A DNA stretch of 61,659 nt from Antribacter soli (GTDB taxonomy: Bacteria > Actinomycetota > Actinomycetes > Actinomycetales > Cellulomonadaceae), in the NCBI RefSeq assembly GCF_021568775.1, contig NZ_JAKGSG010000002.1, forward strand, positions 1 through 61,659, given 5' to 3'. Numbering within the stretch: position 1 is the first letter of the stretch; every line of letters begins with the position of its first letter. The notes beneath the pieces were generated by a model. That model made no database searches and was not told the DNA's origin. It saw only the letters and a list, made by a program, of their open reading frames with translations. A program made the translations under genes and the position numbers. This document shows positions 38,639 to 47,496 of this stretch, one piece after another.

Positions 38639-39886
38639 GTGAGCACGGACCTCCTCGCGATCATCGCCGCCGTGCGCGACGCGCTCGACGGCGGGCGGGC
38701 GTTCGCACCACGGAGTCGCCTCGGCGACCGCCCCCTCCCTGACGGTACCGCGCTGGTCCTTCGTACCTCTGGCTCAACGGGGGTGCCGCGCGAGGTGGCC
38801 CTCGGCGCGGCGGCGCTGCGTGCCTCCGCAGACGCGACGCACGCGCGCCTCGGCGGCCCGGGGCGCTGGCTCCTCGTGCTGCCGCCCACGCACGTGGCCG
38901 GGGTCCAGGTGGTGACGCGGTCGGTCGTCGCGCGGACGCCGCTCACCGCGGCACCCGACGGCCCGTTCACGGCCGAGGGCTTCGCCCGCCTCGCCTCGGA
39001 CTTCCTCGACGCGCAGCCCGCGCTGCCCGACGGCGGCCCGGGCGGTCGCGTCGCCCGGGCGTACGTGTCCCTCGTGCCGACGCAGCTCCACCGCCTGGTC
39101 GACGCGGCCGCCGCCGGGTCGCCCGCCGGTCTGGCCGCCCTCGCCCGGTTCGACGCCGTGCTCGTCGGCGGCGCGGCGACTCCGGCGCCGCTGCTCGCGG
39201 AGGCCCGGGGGGCGCGGGTCCGGGTCGTCACGACCTACGGGATGTCCGAGACGAGCGGCGGCTGCGTGTACGACGGCGTGCCGCTGCCCGGTGTCCGCGT
39301 GCGCCTGGTGCGGGGTGACGGGACGGGTGCGGAACCCGCGGGCGCGTCCGGCGCCGGGGCGGGCGCCGTCGGGGTGATCGAGCTGTCCGGGCCGGTGCTG
39401 GCGCTCGGGTACGCGGGCGACCCCGCCGCGACCCGCGCCGCCTTCCGGACGGACCCCGACGGCACGAGGTGGTTCCGCACGTCCGACCTCGGACGGCTCG
39501 ACGAGGGCCGGCTCACCGTCCTGGGTCGCGCCGACGACGTCGTCGTGACCGGCGGGGTCAACGTGGCCCCGGCCGCCGTCGAGGCCGTCCTGGCCGAGGT
39601 GCTGCCGGGCGTCCTCGGCCTGCCCGCCGAGGCGTGCGTGGTGGGCGTTCCGGACCCGGAGTGGGGTCAGGCGGTCGTGGCGGTCATCGCACTCGCGGGC
39701 GAGGGCCCCGGCCTGACGTCGGTGGACGACGACGTCCTTGTGCGCGTCCGGACGGCCGTCGCGGAACGGCTGGGCACTGCGGCTGCCCCCCGTCGCCTGT
39801 ACGTCACGGGCGCACTGCCGACCCGCGGACCGGGCAAGACGGACCGCAGGGCGGTGGCGGACGCCGCCCGTGCCGCCGTCGGGTAG
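38639..39886 (+). CDS. menE: o-succinylbenzoate--CoA ligase
   Basis: Adenylate-forming enzyme of 415 residues that activates o-succinylbenzoate with CoA. The phosphate loop LRTSGSTGVPREV is near residue 42. VTTYGMSETSGG, then WFRTSDLGRLDEG and VLGRADDVVVTGGVNVAP follow. The catalytic lysine lies in LPTRGPGKTDRRAV near the C-terminus. It is shorter than generic acyl-CoA ligases, as usual for actinobacterial MenE. GTG 38639 is chosen because the promoter-like hexamer directly precedes it. Confidence 0.93.
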   Translation: MSTDLLAIIAAVRDALDGGRAFAPRSRLGDRPLPDGTALVLRTSGSTGVPREVALGAAALRASADATHARLGGPGRWLLVLPPTHVAGVQVVTRSVVARTPLTAAPDGPFTAEGFARLASDFLDAQPALPDGGPGGRVARAYVSLVPTQLHRLVDAAAAGSPAGLAALARFDAVLVGGAATPAPLLAEARGARVRVVTTYGMSETSGGCVYDGVPLPGVRVRLVRGDGTGAEPAGASGAGAGAVGVIELSGPVLALGYAGDPAATRAAFRTDPDGTRWFRTSDLGRLDEGRLTVLGRADDVVVTGGVNVAPAAVEAVLAEVLPGVLGLPAEACVVGVPDPEWGQAVVAVIALAGEGPGLTSVDDDVLVRVRTAVAERLGTAAAPRRLYVTGALPTRGPGKTDRRAVADAARAAVG

Positions 39887-39901
39887 CGATCGCCCCCGCT
39901 G

Positions 39902-39928
39902 TCCCCGGGCTTTCAAAGCTCTCGGGGA
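39902..39928 (+). terminator. hairpin after menE
   Basis: TCCCCG-GCTTT pairs with AAAGC-CGGGGA around a very small loop, 15 bases after the menE stop. Small bulges and the absence of a T-tract keep this tentative. Confidence 0.4.
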
Positions 39929-40057
39929 ACTGCTCATGTCTGCCGGAGGCCGTTGGGGTTGGGGCCGCATTCGGCGCCGGGGGCGGGTCCCGCGTACGGT
40001 GACGTCGGTGCCGGGGCGAGGATCCGGCGTCGGGCACGAGGATCGAGGAGCGAGCAG

Positions 40058-40927
40058 ATGGCGACAGGCGCCGAGTGGATCTCCGGGGCGCGCCCCCGCA
40101 CGCTGCCGGCGGCCGCCGCGCCGGTGCTGGTCGGTACAGGCGCCGCGGCACAGGTCGGTTCGGCGGCGTGGCTGCCCGCCCTGCTCGCGCTCGGCGTCGC
40201 GCTCGCGCTGCAGGTGGGCGTCAACTACGCGAACGACTACTCGGACGGCGTGCGCGGCACGGACCTCGACCGTGTCGGCCCGATGCGGCTCACGGCCTCC
40301 GGCGCGGCGCGGCCGGGCCTCGTCAGGAACGCGGCCTTCGGGGCGTTCGGCGTCGCCGGCGTGCTCGGGCTCGCGCTCTGCGCCGTGAGCGGGCACTGGT
40401 GGCTGCTGGCCGTCGGGGCGCTGTGCGTGCTCGCGGCCTGGTTCTACACCGGCGGGCGGCGGCCCTACGGGTACCTGGGGCTGGGCGAGGTCGGCGTGTT
40501 CGTGTTCTTCGGGCTCGTGGCGGTGCTCGGCACCACGTACACACAGGCCGACCGGGTGACGTGGCCGTCCGTCCTGGGCGCCGTCGGCGTCGGGCTGATC
40601 GCCTGCGCGCTGCTCATGGTGAACAACCTGCGCGACATCCCCACCGACGTGCTCGCCGGGAAGCGGACGCTCGCCGTCCGGCTCGGCGACCACCGCGCGC
40701 GGCGCTGGTACGTCGCCATGGTCTGGGTGCCGGTCCTGCTCGGCGCGGCGTGCGTGTTCTGGGCGCCGTGGACGCTGGCCGTGCTCCTGCTCCTCGGCCC
40801 GGCGGCGTTGCTGTCGCTGCCCGTCGTGGCCGGTGCGCGCGGGCGGCTCCTCGTGCCGGTGCTCGCCGGGACGGGGCTCTTCGAGCTCGGCTACGGGATC
40901 CTGCTGGGTGGCACGCTGGCGCTCTGA
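40058..40927 (+). CDS. menA: 1,4-dihydroxy-2-naphthoate polyprenyltransferase
   Basis: UbiA-family membrane prenyltransferase of 289 residues joining the polyprenyl chain to the naphthoate ring. The first Mg-diphosphate motif is in NYANDYSDGVRGTD and the second in NNLRDIPTDVLAGKRTLA. About eight or nine membrane helices are visible. ATG 40058 has GAGGAG ten bases upstream. It ends 16 bases before the convergent DUF4229 gene. Its side-chain substrate would come from the synthase at 5507. Confidence 0.96.
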   Translation: MATGAEWISGARPRTLPAAAAPVLVGTGAAAQVGSAAWLPALLALGVALALQVGVNYANDYSDGVRGTDLDRVGPMRLTASGAARPGLVRNAAFGAFGVAGVLGLALCAVSGHWWLLAVGALCVLAAWFYTGGRRPYGYLGLGEVGVFVFFGLVAVLGTTYTQADRVTWPSVLGAVGVGLIACALLMVNNLRDIPTDVLAGKRTLAVRLGDHRARRWYVAMVWVPVLLGAACVFWAPWTLAVLLLLGPAALLSLPVVAGARGRLLVPVLAGTGLFELGYGILLGGTLAL

Positions 40928-40943
40928 GCCCTACGTCGAGGCC

Positions 40944-41240
40944 CTACTTCGGGGTGTCCAGGGTGGCGTCGACCGCCGCGTCCTCGACGTCGGCGTCGGC
41001 CACGGCATCGCGGCTGAAACCCCGCGCCTCCGGGTCGCCGGCACGCGCGCGTGCGCCGCGTTCGGCAAGCCACTTCGCGGCGGCGTCACGCGGGCCACGC
41101 AGCAGCAGATACGACAGCGTGAACGCGACCACGGCGGCGACCAGGACGAGGAGCCAGCCGCGCATGCCCATCACGTAGAGCGCGCCGAGGGCGCCCGCGA
41201 GGAGCGCGAGCCGCAGGAGGGTGTAGGTCACGAGAGGCAC
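40944..41240 (-). CDS. DUF4229 small membrane protein
   Basis: Protein of 98 residues from GTG 41240 (MPLVTYTLLRLALL). Two membrane helices fill the first 50 residues (YTLLRLALLAGALGALYV and WLLVLVAAVVAFTLSYLLL), followed by a charged tail. The layout matches DUF4229, an actinobacterial family usually found beside menA. The function is unknown. A TACCCT hexamer 6 bases before the GTG suggests leaderless expression. Confidence 0.8.
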   Translation of the reverse strand: MPLVTYTLLRLALLAGALGALYVMGMRGWLLVLVAAVVAFTLSYLLLRGPRDAAAKWLAERGARARAGDPEARGFSRDAVADADVEDAAVDATLDTPK

Positions 41241-41246
41241 CCCTCC

Positions 41247-41252
41247 AGGGTA
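41247..41252 (-). promoter_or_regulatory. -10-like hexamer of the DUF4229 gene
   Basis: TACCCT (minus strand), then GGAGGG, then GTG: the same arrangement as at menC. Confidence 0.45.
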
Positions 41253-41332
41253 GGTGCCGCGCAGGGATGGTTGCCGCCGTCCCGCTGGGTCGGTTCGCCC
41301 GCCCTCTCTCGAACACCGTGGCGCGGACGCCC

Positions 41333-41338
41333 TACGCT
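41333..41338 (+). promoter_or_regulatory. -10-like hexamer of the PLDc_N gene
   Basis: TACGCT is 6 bases before ATG 41345. The gap (GGAGGC) looks like a ribosome site but touches the start codon. Confidence 0.45.
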
Positions 41339-41344
41339 GGAGGC

Positions 41345-41785
41345 ATGTTCGTTCGCGTGATCCTGCCCCTCCTGCTCATCGGCCTGCTCGTGTACGCGCT
41401 GGTCGACGTCGCCGGTGCGGACGAGGACGAGCTGGGCGGTCTGCCGAAGTGGCTCTGGGTGATTCTCATCATCTTCCTGCCGCTGGCCGGCTCGGTCGCG
41501 TGGATCCTGGTCCGGACCTCGTCGCGCCGCCGCTACGCCGGTGGGCGCACCACCGGCCACCGGCCGGCCGGGCCGGCAGCGCCCTCGGCACCGGGCCCGA
41601 GCCGCCCCGCGGAGGGTCCGGTCGCGCCGGACGACGACCCGGAGTTTCTCTGGCTCCTGGAGCAGGCCCGCCGCAAGCGTGAGCGCGAGGCGAAGCAGCG
41701 CGGCGGCACCCAGGACGACACCTCGGACGACGTCAGCGATCGCCCCGACGACGCGACGCCGCCCGACGACGGCACGACCCGCTGA
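41345..41785 (+). CDS. PLDc N-terminal-type small membrane protein
   Basis: Protein of 146 residues with two membrane helices (VILPLLLIGLLVYALVDVA and LWVILIIFLPLAGSVAWIL). The second helix, ending in PLAGSVAWILV, fits the phospholipase D N-terminal domain family, but no phosphodiesterase domain follows. A proline-rich linker, a short helix (FLWLLEQARRKREREAKQ) and a very acidic tail complete it. The function is unknown. Confidence 0.75.
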   Translation: MFVRVILPLLLIGLLVYALVDVAGADEDELGGLPKWLWVILIIFLPLAGSVAWILVRTSSRRRYAGGRTTGHRPAGPAAPSAPGPSRPAEGPVAPDDDPEFLWLLEQARRKREREAKQRGGTQDDTSDDVSDRPDDATPPDDGTTR

Positions 41786-41839
41786 CCACACCCCGCTGAC
41801 GCGCGAACAGGGCAGCGCCGCGTCGGCTCGCAGGCCCCG

Positions 41840-42817
41840 TCACAGCCCCGAGTACGAGTGCTTCCCGTTGAAGATCAGGTTCACGCCCGTGAAGTTGAAC
41901 AGGACGCACGCGTACCCGACGACGACGAACCACGCCGCCGGGCGCCCGGACCACCCGCGCGTCGTGCGCGCGTGCAGGTAGGCGGCGTACACGACCCAGA
42001 TCACGAAGCTCCAGACCTCCTTGGGGTCCCAGCCCCAGTAGCGGCCCCAGGCGTCCTCGGCCCAGATGGCGCCGCCGATGATCGTGAAGGTCCACAGCAC
42101 GAATCCGACGGCGTTGAGCCGGAACGACTGCGCTTCGAGCGCGGTGGGCGTGGGCAGCGAGTCGAGCCAGCGCCACGACGCGAGGTAGGGCGAGCCGGAG
42201 TCGCGCCCGTCACGCAGGAGCTGCAGCGCGGAGGCCACGAACGACACCGTGAAGATGCCGGTGGCGGAGATGGCCACGCCGACGTGGATGACGAGCCAGT
42301 ACTTCTGCAGCGCGGGCTGGACGCCCATGGCCTCGATGTAGAACACGTTGACCCCGAGCACGAGGAACAGCGTGCCGAGGCCGGCGACGAACGCGCCGAG
42401 GAACCTGGCGTCGCGGCGCAGGTTGACGCCGAGGAACACCGCGAGGGCCACGAACGTGCCGACCAGCGTGAACTCGTACATGTTGGCCCAGGGCGTGCGG
42501 CCCGCGGCGATACCGCGCAGCACGATCGCTGCGAGCAGCAGCAGGGCGCCGAGCCACGTCGTCGACATCCCGATCCCGGCGGCCCGGCGTCGGACCGGCG
42601 TCGGACCGGCGTCGGACGTGCCCGGCCCGTACGCGGCCCCGGCGGAGGTCGGTCCCGCCCCGACGGCCACGGCCTCCCGCGCCGCGCGCGCGACAGCGCG
42701 CGCTTCGGACCGCGTGCCCGACAGGCGCGCGAGGTCCGTCGCGAACGCGACGAGCGCGATGGCGAGCGCCGTCGCGGCAGCCCAGACGAGCAGCACGCTC
42801 AGCTCGGCGATCTGCAT
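41840..42817 (-). CDS. ccsB: cytochrome c biogenesis protein CcsB (CcsA/ResC type)
   Basis: Haem-handling membrane protein of the system II cytochrome c maturation complex, 325 residues with about eight helices. The tryptophan-rich haem-binding loop is WAEDAWGRYWGWDPKEVWSF, flanked by conserved histidines (in YWLVIHVGVAIS and YAAYLHARTT). It starts 2 bases after the resB stop, forming one operon with resB, ccdA and the thioredoxin gene. Confidence 0.95.
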   Translation of the reverse strand: MQIAELSVLLVWAAATALAIALVAFATDLARLSGTRSEARAVARAAREAVAVGAGPTSAGAAYGPGTSDAGPTPVRRRAAGIGMSTTWLGALLLLAAIVLRGIAAGRTPWANMYEFTLVGTFVALAVFLGVNLRRDARFLGAFVAGLGTLFLVLGVNVFYIEAMGVQPALQKYWLVIHVGVAISATGIFTVSFVASALQLLRDGRDSGSPYLASWRWLDSLPTPTALEAQSFRLNAVGFVLWTFTIIGGAIWAEDAWGRYWGWDPKEVWSFVIWVVYAAYLHARTTRGWSGRPAAWFVVVGYACVLFNFTGVNLIFNGKHSYSGL

Positions 42818-42819
42818 GG

Positions 42820-44574
42820 TCAGCCTTCCTGATGTGTTCCAGGGACCGCGGCGAGCACCCGGTCCACCTCGGGCTGCAGCCCGGCGTCGTCCCCGCGTGC
42901 GAGGCCCGCGACGCGCACCACCGTACTCCCGCCGTCCGACACGGTGGCGCGCACCCAGACGCGCCGCCGCGGCGTGAACAGCGACACCGTGAGCCCGCCG
43001 AGCGCGAGCAGCGCGAAGACCAGCACGTACGCCAGCGAGGGGTCGTGACGCAGGTCGAGCGCGACGTACCGGGGGATCTCCGCGCCGAGCGAGACGGTCC
43101 CGAGGCCGTCGGGCAGCTCGACGGTCTCGCCGGGTCGCACGAGGAGCCGCACCCGCTCGCCGGTCTCGTCCACGGACGTCGTGAGGGAGGCGGTGTCGAG
43201 GCGGTAGACGTTCTGCGGCACGCCCTCGTCGAGGCCGAGGTCGCCGCGGTAGACCTCGAGCACGAGCAGCGGGTCGGTGGGCTGCGGGAACCCTGACCGG
43301 ACGGTGCCGTCCTCCTCGAACACGGCGGTCGGCAGGAAGTACCCGACGAGCCCGATCTGCTCGAGCCCGGCCGACACGTCCGGCACCTTCACGACGCCGC
43401 GCGAGGTGTACATCGTGTCCTCGGGCAGGAACGGCACGCGCCCGCTGAACGCCACCTCGCCGTCGGCGTCGGTCACGGTGATGTCGGGCGCGAACCCGTT
43501 GCCCTGCAGGTAGATCTTTGCGCCGTCGACCACGAGCGGGTGGTTGACCTTGACGGTCTCCGCGTGCGAGTCGCCGGCGGGCTCGGTGACGGTGACGTAC
43601 GCCGTGAAGTCCCTGGCCTGCCCGAACGCGACCGTGTCACTGGCAAAGTCCGACTCGAACGCGTCGAGCGTCATCGAGAACGGCGACAGCGACGACGCCT
43701 GGAACCAGGCGCCCTTCTCGAAGGTGTCGTAGTCGACGACGGCGTTCGCGAACCCGCGCCCCTCCGTCACGATCGCCTGGCCGCGGTAGTGCAGCAGCTG
43801 CCCGGTCGCGACGGACACGAGGAGCCCGACGAGCGCCAGGTGGAACACGAGGTTCCCGCTCTCGCGCAGGTAGCCGCGCTCGGCGCTGACGGTCGCCGCG
43901 GCGGGACGCGTGTCCGTCGCCTGCTCGGCGGCGACGTCCACCCGGAACGTGGGCAGCCACGGCCGCCCGCGCAGGTGATCCGCCACGGCGGCGACCACCT
44001 CGTCCGGCGTCGCGGAGCTCGTCACCGTCCCCGTGGCGGGGAATCGCCCGAAGCGCGAGGGCACGCGGGGCGGCCGGCCGCGCAGCGCGCGCCAGTGCGC
44101 CGCCGACCGCGGCAGGATGCACCCGACGAGCGACACGAACAGCAGCAGGTAGATCGCCGAGAACCAGGCCGACGAGTACACGTCGAAGAAGCCGAACCGG
44201 TCGAGCCACTCGCCCGCCGTCGGATTGTCGGCGAGGTACTCGAGCACCTTGGCCTGGTCCTGGTTGCGCTGCGGGAGCACCGACCCGGGCACCGCAGCGA
44301 CCGCCAGCAGCATGAGCAGCATGAGCGCGACGCGCATCGAGGTGAGCTGCCGCCAGATCCAGCGCAGCGCCCCCACCCAGCCGAGGGAGGGCAGGCTCGG
44401 GCCGCCCGACGGCGGTCGCCCGCCTCCGGCCGCCGGCTCGCGGACACCACGGGCGCCCTCGGCGAAGGCGTCGGAGATGCCCTCCGGCACGTAGCCGCCG
44501 GCGGCGCGCCCGGCCTCACGCGGTTCGCGTTCCACCTCGGCACCTTCTGCCTCGGCACGTTCTGCCTCGCGCAT
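42820..44574 (-). CDS. resB: cytochrome c biogenesis protein ResB (Ccs1)
   Basis: Partner of CcsB in system II, 584 residues. ATG 44574 shares one base with the ccdA stop (TGATG). After a charged N-terminal ~65 residues come helices SMRVALMLLMLLAVAAVPGS and AIYLLLFVSLVGCILPR. A third is FHLALVGLLVSVATGQLLHY, and a large extracytoplasmic domain precedes a final helix (YVLVFALLALGGLTVSLF). SVLPQRNQ is the typical Ccs1 motif after the first helix. The complex moves haem across the membrane and attaches it to apocytochromes. Confidence 0.95.
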   Translation of the reverse strand: MREAERAEAEGAEVEREPREAGRAAGGYVPEGISDAFAEGARGVREPAAGGGRPPSGGPSLPSLGWVGALRWIWRQLTSMRVALMLLMLLAVAAVPGSVLPQRNQDQAKVLEYLADNPTAGEWLDRFGFFDVYSSAWFSAIYLLLFVSLVGCILPRSAAHWRALRGRPPRVPSRFGRFPATGTVTSSATPDEVVAAVADHLRGRPWLPTFRVDVAAEQATDTRPAAATVSAERGYLRESGNLVFHLALVGLLVSVATGQLLHYRGQAIVTEGRGFANAVVDYDTFEKGAWFQASSLSPFSMTLDAFESDFASDTVAFGQARDFTAYVTVTEPAGDSHAETVKVNHPLVVDGAKIYLQGNGFAPDITVTDADGEVAFSGRVPFLPEDTMYTSRGVVKVPDVSAGLEQIGLVGYFLPTAVFEEDGTVRSGFPQPTDPLLVLEVYRGDLGLDEGVPQNVYRLDTASLTTSVDETGERVRLLVRPGETVELPDGLGTVSLGAEIPRYVALDLRHDPSLAYVLVFALLALGGLTVSLFTPRRRVWVRATVSDGGSTVVRVAGLARGDDAGLQPEVDRVLAAVPGTHQEG

Positions 44575-45371
44575 CAGAGCACCGTCTCGAAGCCGGCGAT
44601 CCAGCCCTGCATCAGCCCGGTCACCTGGCCCCACAGGCCGGTCACGAGCGCGAGGCCGACCAGGACGAGCAGCCCGCCGCCGACCCGCAGCATCGCGAGC
44701 CGGTGCCGGCGCAGGAAGCCCATCATCCGGTCGGACGCCCCGAGGCCCAGAGCCACGAGGAGGAACGGCACGCCGAGGCCCAGGCAGTACGCGACGCCGA
44801 GCACGGCACCACGGCCGGCGGACGCCTCGTCGAGGGCGAGCACCTGGACGGCGCCCAGGGTCGGGCCGATGCAGGGCGTCCAGCCGAGGCCGAACACGAC
44901 ACCGAGCAACGGCGCGCCCCAGAGCCCGGCGCGCGGGGTCGCATGGAACCGGGCCTCGCGCTGCAGGAACGGCAGCAGGCCGAGGAACCCGAGGCCCAGC
45001 AGGATCACGACCACGCCCAGCACGCGGCTGATGACGTCCGCCCACTGCACGAGGTGGACGCCCACGGCCCCGGCGACGGTCATGAGGCCGACGAACACGA
45101 CGGTGAAGCCGAGCACGAAGAGTGCGACGCCCGCGACGATCGTCCCGCGGCCCGGGTCACTCCCTGCGACCGAGCCGCGGTCCCGCCCGGCCGTGGCGGC
45201 CGCCATGCCGCTCACGTAGCCGACATAGCCCGGGACGAGGGGCAGGACGCACGGGGAGGCGAACGACACGAGCCCGGCGAGGAGCGCGACCGGGATCGCC
45301 AGGACCATCGAGCCGCTGAACGCCGTGGCGGCGAAGCCGTCGCCGACGGACGTCACGAGGGACGGGGCCAT
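44574..45371 (-). CDS. ccdA: cytochrome c biogenesis protein CcdA (thiol-disulphide membrane reductase)
   Basis: Membrane protein of 265 residues with six or seven helices that passes electrons from cytoplasmic thioredoxin to extracytoplasmic thiol proteins. The redox cysteines are in FASPCVLPLVPGY and GLGWTPCIGPTLG. ATG 45371 shares one base with the stop of the thioredoxin-like gene. Its likely partner is that TlpA-like protein, which keeps apocytochrome CxxCH cysteines reduced. Confidence 0.95.
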   Translation of the reverse strand: MAPSLVTSVGDGFAATAFSGSMVLAIPVALLAGLVSFASPCVLPLVPGYVGYVSGMAAATAGRDRGSVAGSDPGRGTIVAGVALFVLGFTVVFVGLMTVAGAVGVHLVQWADVISRVLGVVVILLGLGFLGLLPFLQREARFHATPRAGLWGAPLLGVVFGLGWTPCIGPTLGAVQVLALDEASAGRGAVLGVAYCLGLGVPFLLVALGLGASDRMMGFLRRHRLAMLRVGGGLLVLVGLALVTGLWGQVTGLMQGWIAGFETVL

Positions 45372-45973
45372 CAGGCCTCCCCCGCGAGGACGTCCTCGAT
45401 CAGCGCCTCGAGGGTGGACGACTCGACCTCGCCGACGACGCGCGCGGCGACCATGCCCTCGCCGTCGAGCACGACGGTCGACGGGACGGCCTGCAGCGGC
45501 ACGATCCCCGACAGGCTCGCGATGATGCTGCCCGTCGTGTCCTGCACCGAGGGATACGGCACGGAGTAGGTGCGCTGGAACGCCTGTGCCGTCGGCGCCT
45601 CGTCCTCGGTGTTGATGCCGAGGAAGCGGACGCCGTCGTCGGCGAAGGCTCCGGAGAGCTCGACGAGGCCCGGCGCCTCGGCCCGGCACGGCGCGCACCC
45701 GGCGTACCAGGTGTTGACGACGACGACGTCGCCCGCCCAGTCGGCCGTGTCGACGGCGGAGCCCTCGAAGTCGGTGCCCGCGATCGTCACGGGACCCTCG
45801 CGGTCGCCCGCGTCCCACGTCCGCACGGACCCGTCACCGGAGACGAAGCCCTGGTCGACGGCGTCGGTGTCCGCGCCGGAGTCGGCCGCGCAGCCCGCGA
45901 GCGCCACGAGGCCCACGCCGAGCCCGGCGCCGAGCGCGAGCGCCCGTCGGGTGAAGGTCGTGCCCACGGTCAC
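45371..45973 (-). CDS. TlpA-like lipoprotein thioredoxin (ResA type)
   Basis: Extracytoplasmic thiol-disulphide oxidoreductase of 200 residues from GTG 45973, which overlaps the phosphatase stop. A signal peptide ends at a lipobox (LVALAGC). The active site is WYAGCAPCRAEAP (CAPC), and the cis-proline is in LQAVPSTVVLD. The length and position upstream of ccdA, resB and ccsB identify it as the apocytochrome c reductant, functionally ResA. Confidence 0.92.
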   Translation of the reverse strand: MTVGTTFTRRALALGAGLGVGLVALAGCAADSGADTDAVDQGFVSGDGSVRTWDAGDREGPVTIAGTDFEGSAVDTADWAGDVVVVNTWYAGCAPCRAEAPGLVELSGAFADDGVRFLGINTEDEAPTAQAFQRTYSVPYPSVQDTTGSIIASLSGIVPLQAVPSTVVLDGEGMVAARVVGEVESSTLEALIEDVLAGEA

Positions 45974-46614
45974 GCTCCGGCGACCTGGCTCGCGCCCGGG
46001 AGGAGCTCGGCGGCGGGCTCGGTGTAGTGCAGGCCGACGAAGCGGCCGTCCTCGAAGCGCAGCGACGTCAGCGAGGCGAGGCTGCACTGGCGCTTGCGCG
46101 GGTCGTGCCAGAGCCGGCGCCCCTCGAAGCTGCTGCGGGTCAGCCAGACCGGGAGCTGGTGGCTGACCAGCACGGTCTCGTGCCCCTCGGCGGCGGCACG
46201 CGCGTCCTCGACGGCGGCGCGCATGCGCGCGACCTGCTCGACGTAGGGCTCGCCCCACGACGGCCGGAACGGGTTCCACAGGTACTTCCAGTGCTCGGGG
46301 TGGCCCAGCGAGCCGTCACCCACGCCGAAGGTCAGACCCTGGAAGTGGTTCTCCGCCTCGATCAGCCGGTCGTCCGTGGCGAGGTCGAGCCCGAAGCCGG
46401 CGGCGATCGGCTCGGCCGTCTCCTGGGCGCGCTGCAGGGGCGAGGCGACGACGCGGACCACGTCCCGTCCCTGCTCGACGAGGTGCTTCGCCACACGCTG
46501 CGCCATCTCTTGGCCGCGGTCTGAGAGCCGGTAGCCGGGAATGCGGCCGTAGAGGACGCCTTCCGGGTTGAAGACCTCGCCGTGACGGAGCAGGTGGACC
46601 GTGGTGGAGACCAT
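45970..46614 (-). CDS. histidine phosphatase family protein
   Basis: Phosphoglycerate-mutase-like protein of 214 residues. The catalytic RHG motif is in VHLLRHGEVFNP at the N-terminus, and the second catalytic histidine in VLVSHQLPVWL near residue 150. It is the first gene of the cytochrome maturation operon and overlaps the thioredoxin gene by 4 bases, an arrangement common in actinobacteria. The substrate is unknown, and whether it has a role in cytochrome maturation is unclear. Confidence 0.88.
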   Translation of the reverse strand: MVSTTVHLLRHGEVFNPEGVLYGRIPGYRLSDRGQEMAQRVAKHLVEQGRDVVRVVASPLQRAQETAEPIAAGFGLDLATDDRLIEAENHFQGLTFGVGDGSLGHPEHWKYLWNPFRPSWGEPYVEQVARMRAAVEDARAAAEGHETVLVSHQLPVWLTRSSFEGRRLWHDPRKRQCSLASLTSLRFEDGRFVGLHYTEPAAELLPGASQVAGA

Positions 46615-46687
46615 GCCGCCCAGTGTCCCATCAGAGCCTGGGTGCTCGCGTCCGTCCAGGCGCGGTCAGCGGCAGCTCCGCATCACG

Positions 46688-47308
46688 TCACATCGCGCCG
46701 AGGTCCCGGTCGAACACGACCTCCGGGCACGCGGGCTCGTCGTCACCGTCCGGCCCTGAGCTGGTGACGGCACCGGACGTCGGGGTGGTGTCCACCGGGG
46801 TCGTCGCGGCCTTCGAGGCTGCGGCCACCTTCGCCATGGCGCGGCCGAGGACCGCGAACTCCTCCGGGTCGAGAACGTCCACCATGAGCCGGCGCACGGC
46901 CATCACGTGCCCGGGAGCAGCATCGACGATCGCGGCCCAGCCGGCCTCGGTCATGGTGCAGTTGACACCCCGGCGGTCTCGCTCGGCCGCACAGCGCGTC
47001 ACGAGCCCGCGGGCCTCCATGCGCTCGACCGTGTGGCTGAGCCGGCTGCGGGAGAGGGCGAGCCTCTCGGCGAGCGTCGACATGCGCAGCGTGCGGCCAG
47101 GCGCCTCGGAGAGGATCACGAGCACGGTGTAGTCCCCGAGCGAGAGCGGGAGCTCCGTGGCGTGGAGGTGACCGAGCGCCTCGACGAACCGGTTCGTCCC
47201 CTCGAGGTAGCTGCGCCAGGCCCGTTGCTGGGCGTCGTCCAGCCAGGGCACGTCGCCCGTCGTGCGGGACGTCGTCGCACCGGAGTTCGTCGCACCAGAT
47301 TTCGTCAT
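46688..47308 (-). CDS. MarR family transcriptional regulator
   Basis: Winged-helix regulator of 206 residues. ATG 47308 (MTKSGATNSG) is preferred because GAAGG lies 7 bases upstream; a GTG at 47323 is the alternative. The DNA-binding part reads RMSTLAERLALSRSRLSHTVER then RMEARGLVTRCAAERDRRGV, with the wing residues typical of MarR. A Thr/Pro-rich C-terminal tail of about 40 residues is unusual. It is divergent from the YceI gene across a perfect inverted repeat (47421-47444). Confidence 0.9.
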   Translation of the reverse strand: MTKSGATNSGATTSRTTGDVPWLDDAQQRAWRSYLEGTNRFVEALGHLHATELPLSLGDYTVLVILSEAPGRTLRMSTLAERLALSRSRLSHTVERMEARGLVTRCAAERDRRGVNCTMTEAGWAAIVDAAPGHVMAVRRLMVDVLDPEEFAVLGRAMAKVAAASKAATTPVDTTPTSGAVTSSGPDGDDEPACPEVVFDRDLGAM

Positions 47309-47420
47309 AGCCGCCTTCGTCACGGTCGTTCACAACGAGCCGCCGACCTGCTGCGTTCCCGCGACCCGTTCTCCCGACGCCTGGGAATACCGTACGGGAC
47401 CCGCATGTTGGGCGAGGGGA

Positions 47421-47444
47421 AGGTAGTTGACTCCTCAACTACCT
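47421..47444. promoter_or_regulatory. MarR-type operator between marR and yceI genes
   Basis: AGGTAGTTGA, four bases, then TCAACTACCT: a perfect 10+10 inverted repeat with a TTGA/TCAA core, placed 52 bases before the YceI start and 112 before the regulator start. The promoter -35 may overlap the site (TTGACT). Confidence 0.75.
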
Positions 47445-47496
47445 CGCCCCAGAACGGACCGTCAGGTCCGGCAGACCGACACCAAGGAGATCACTC

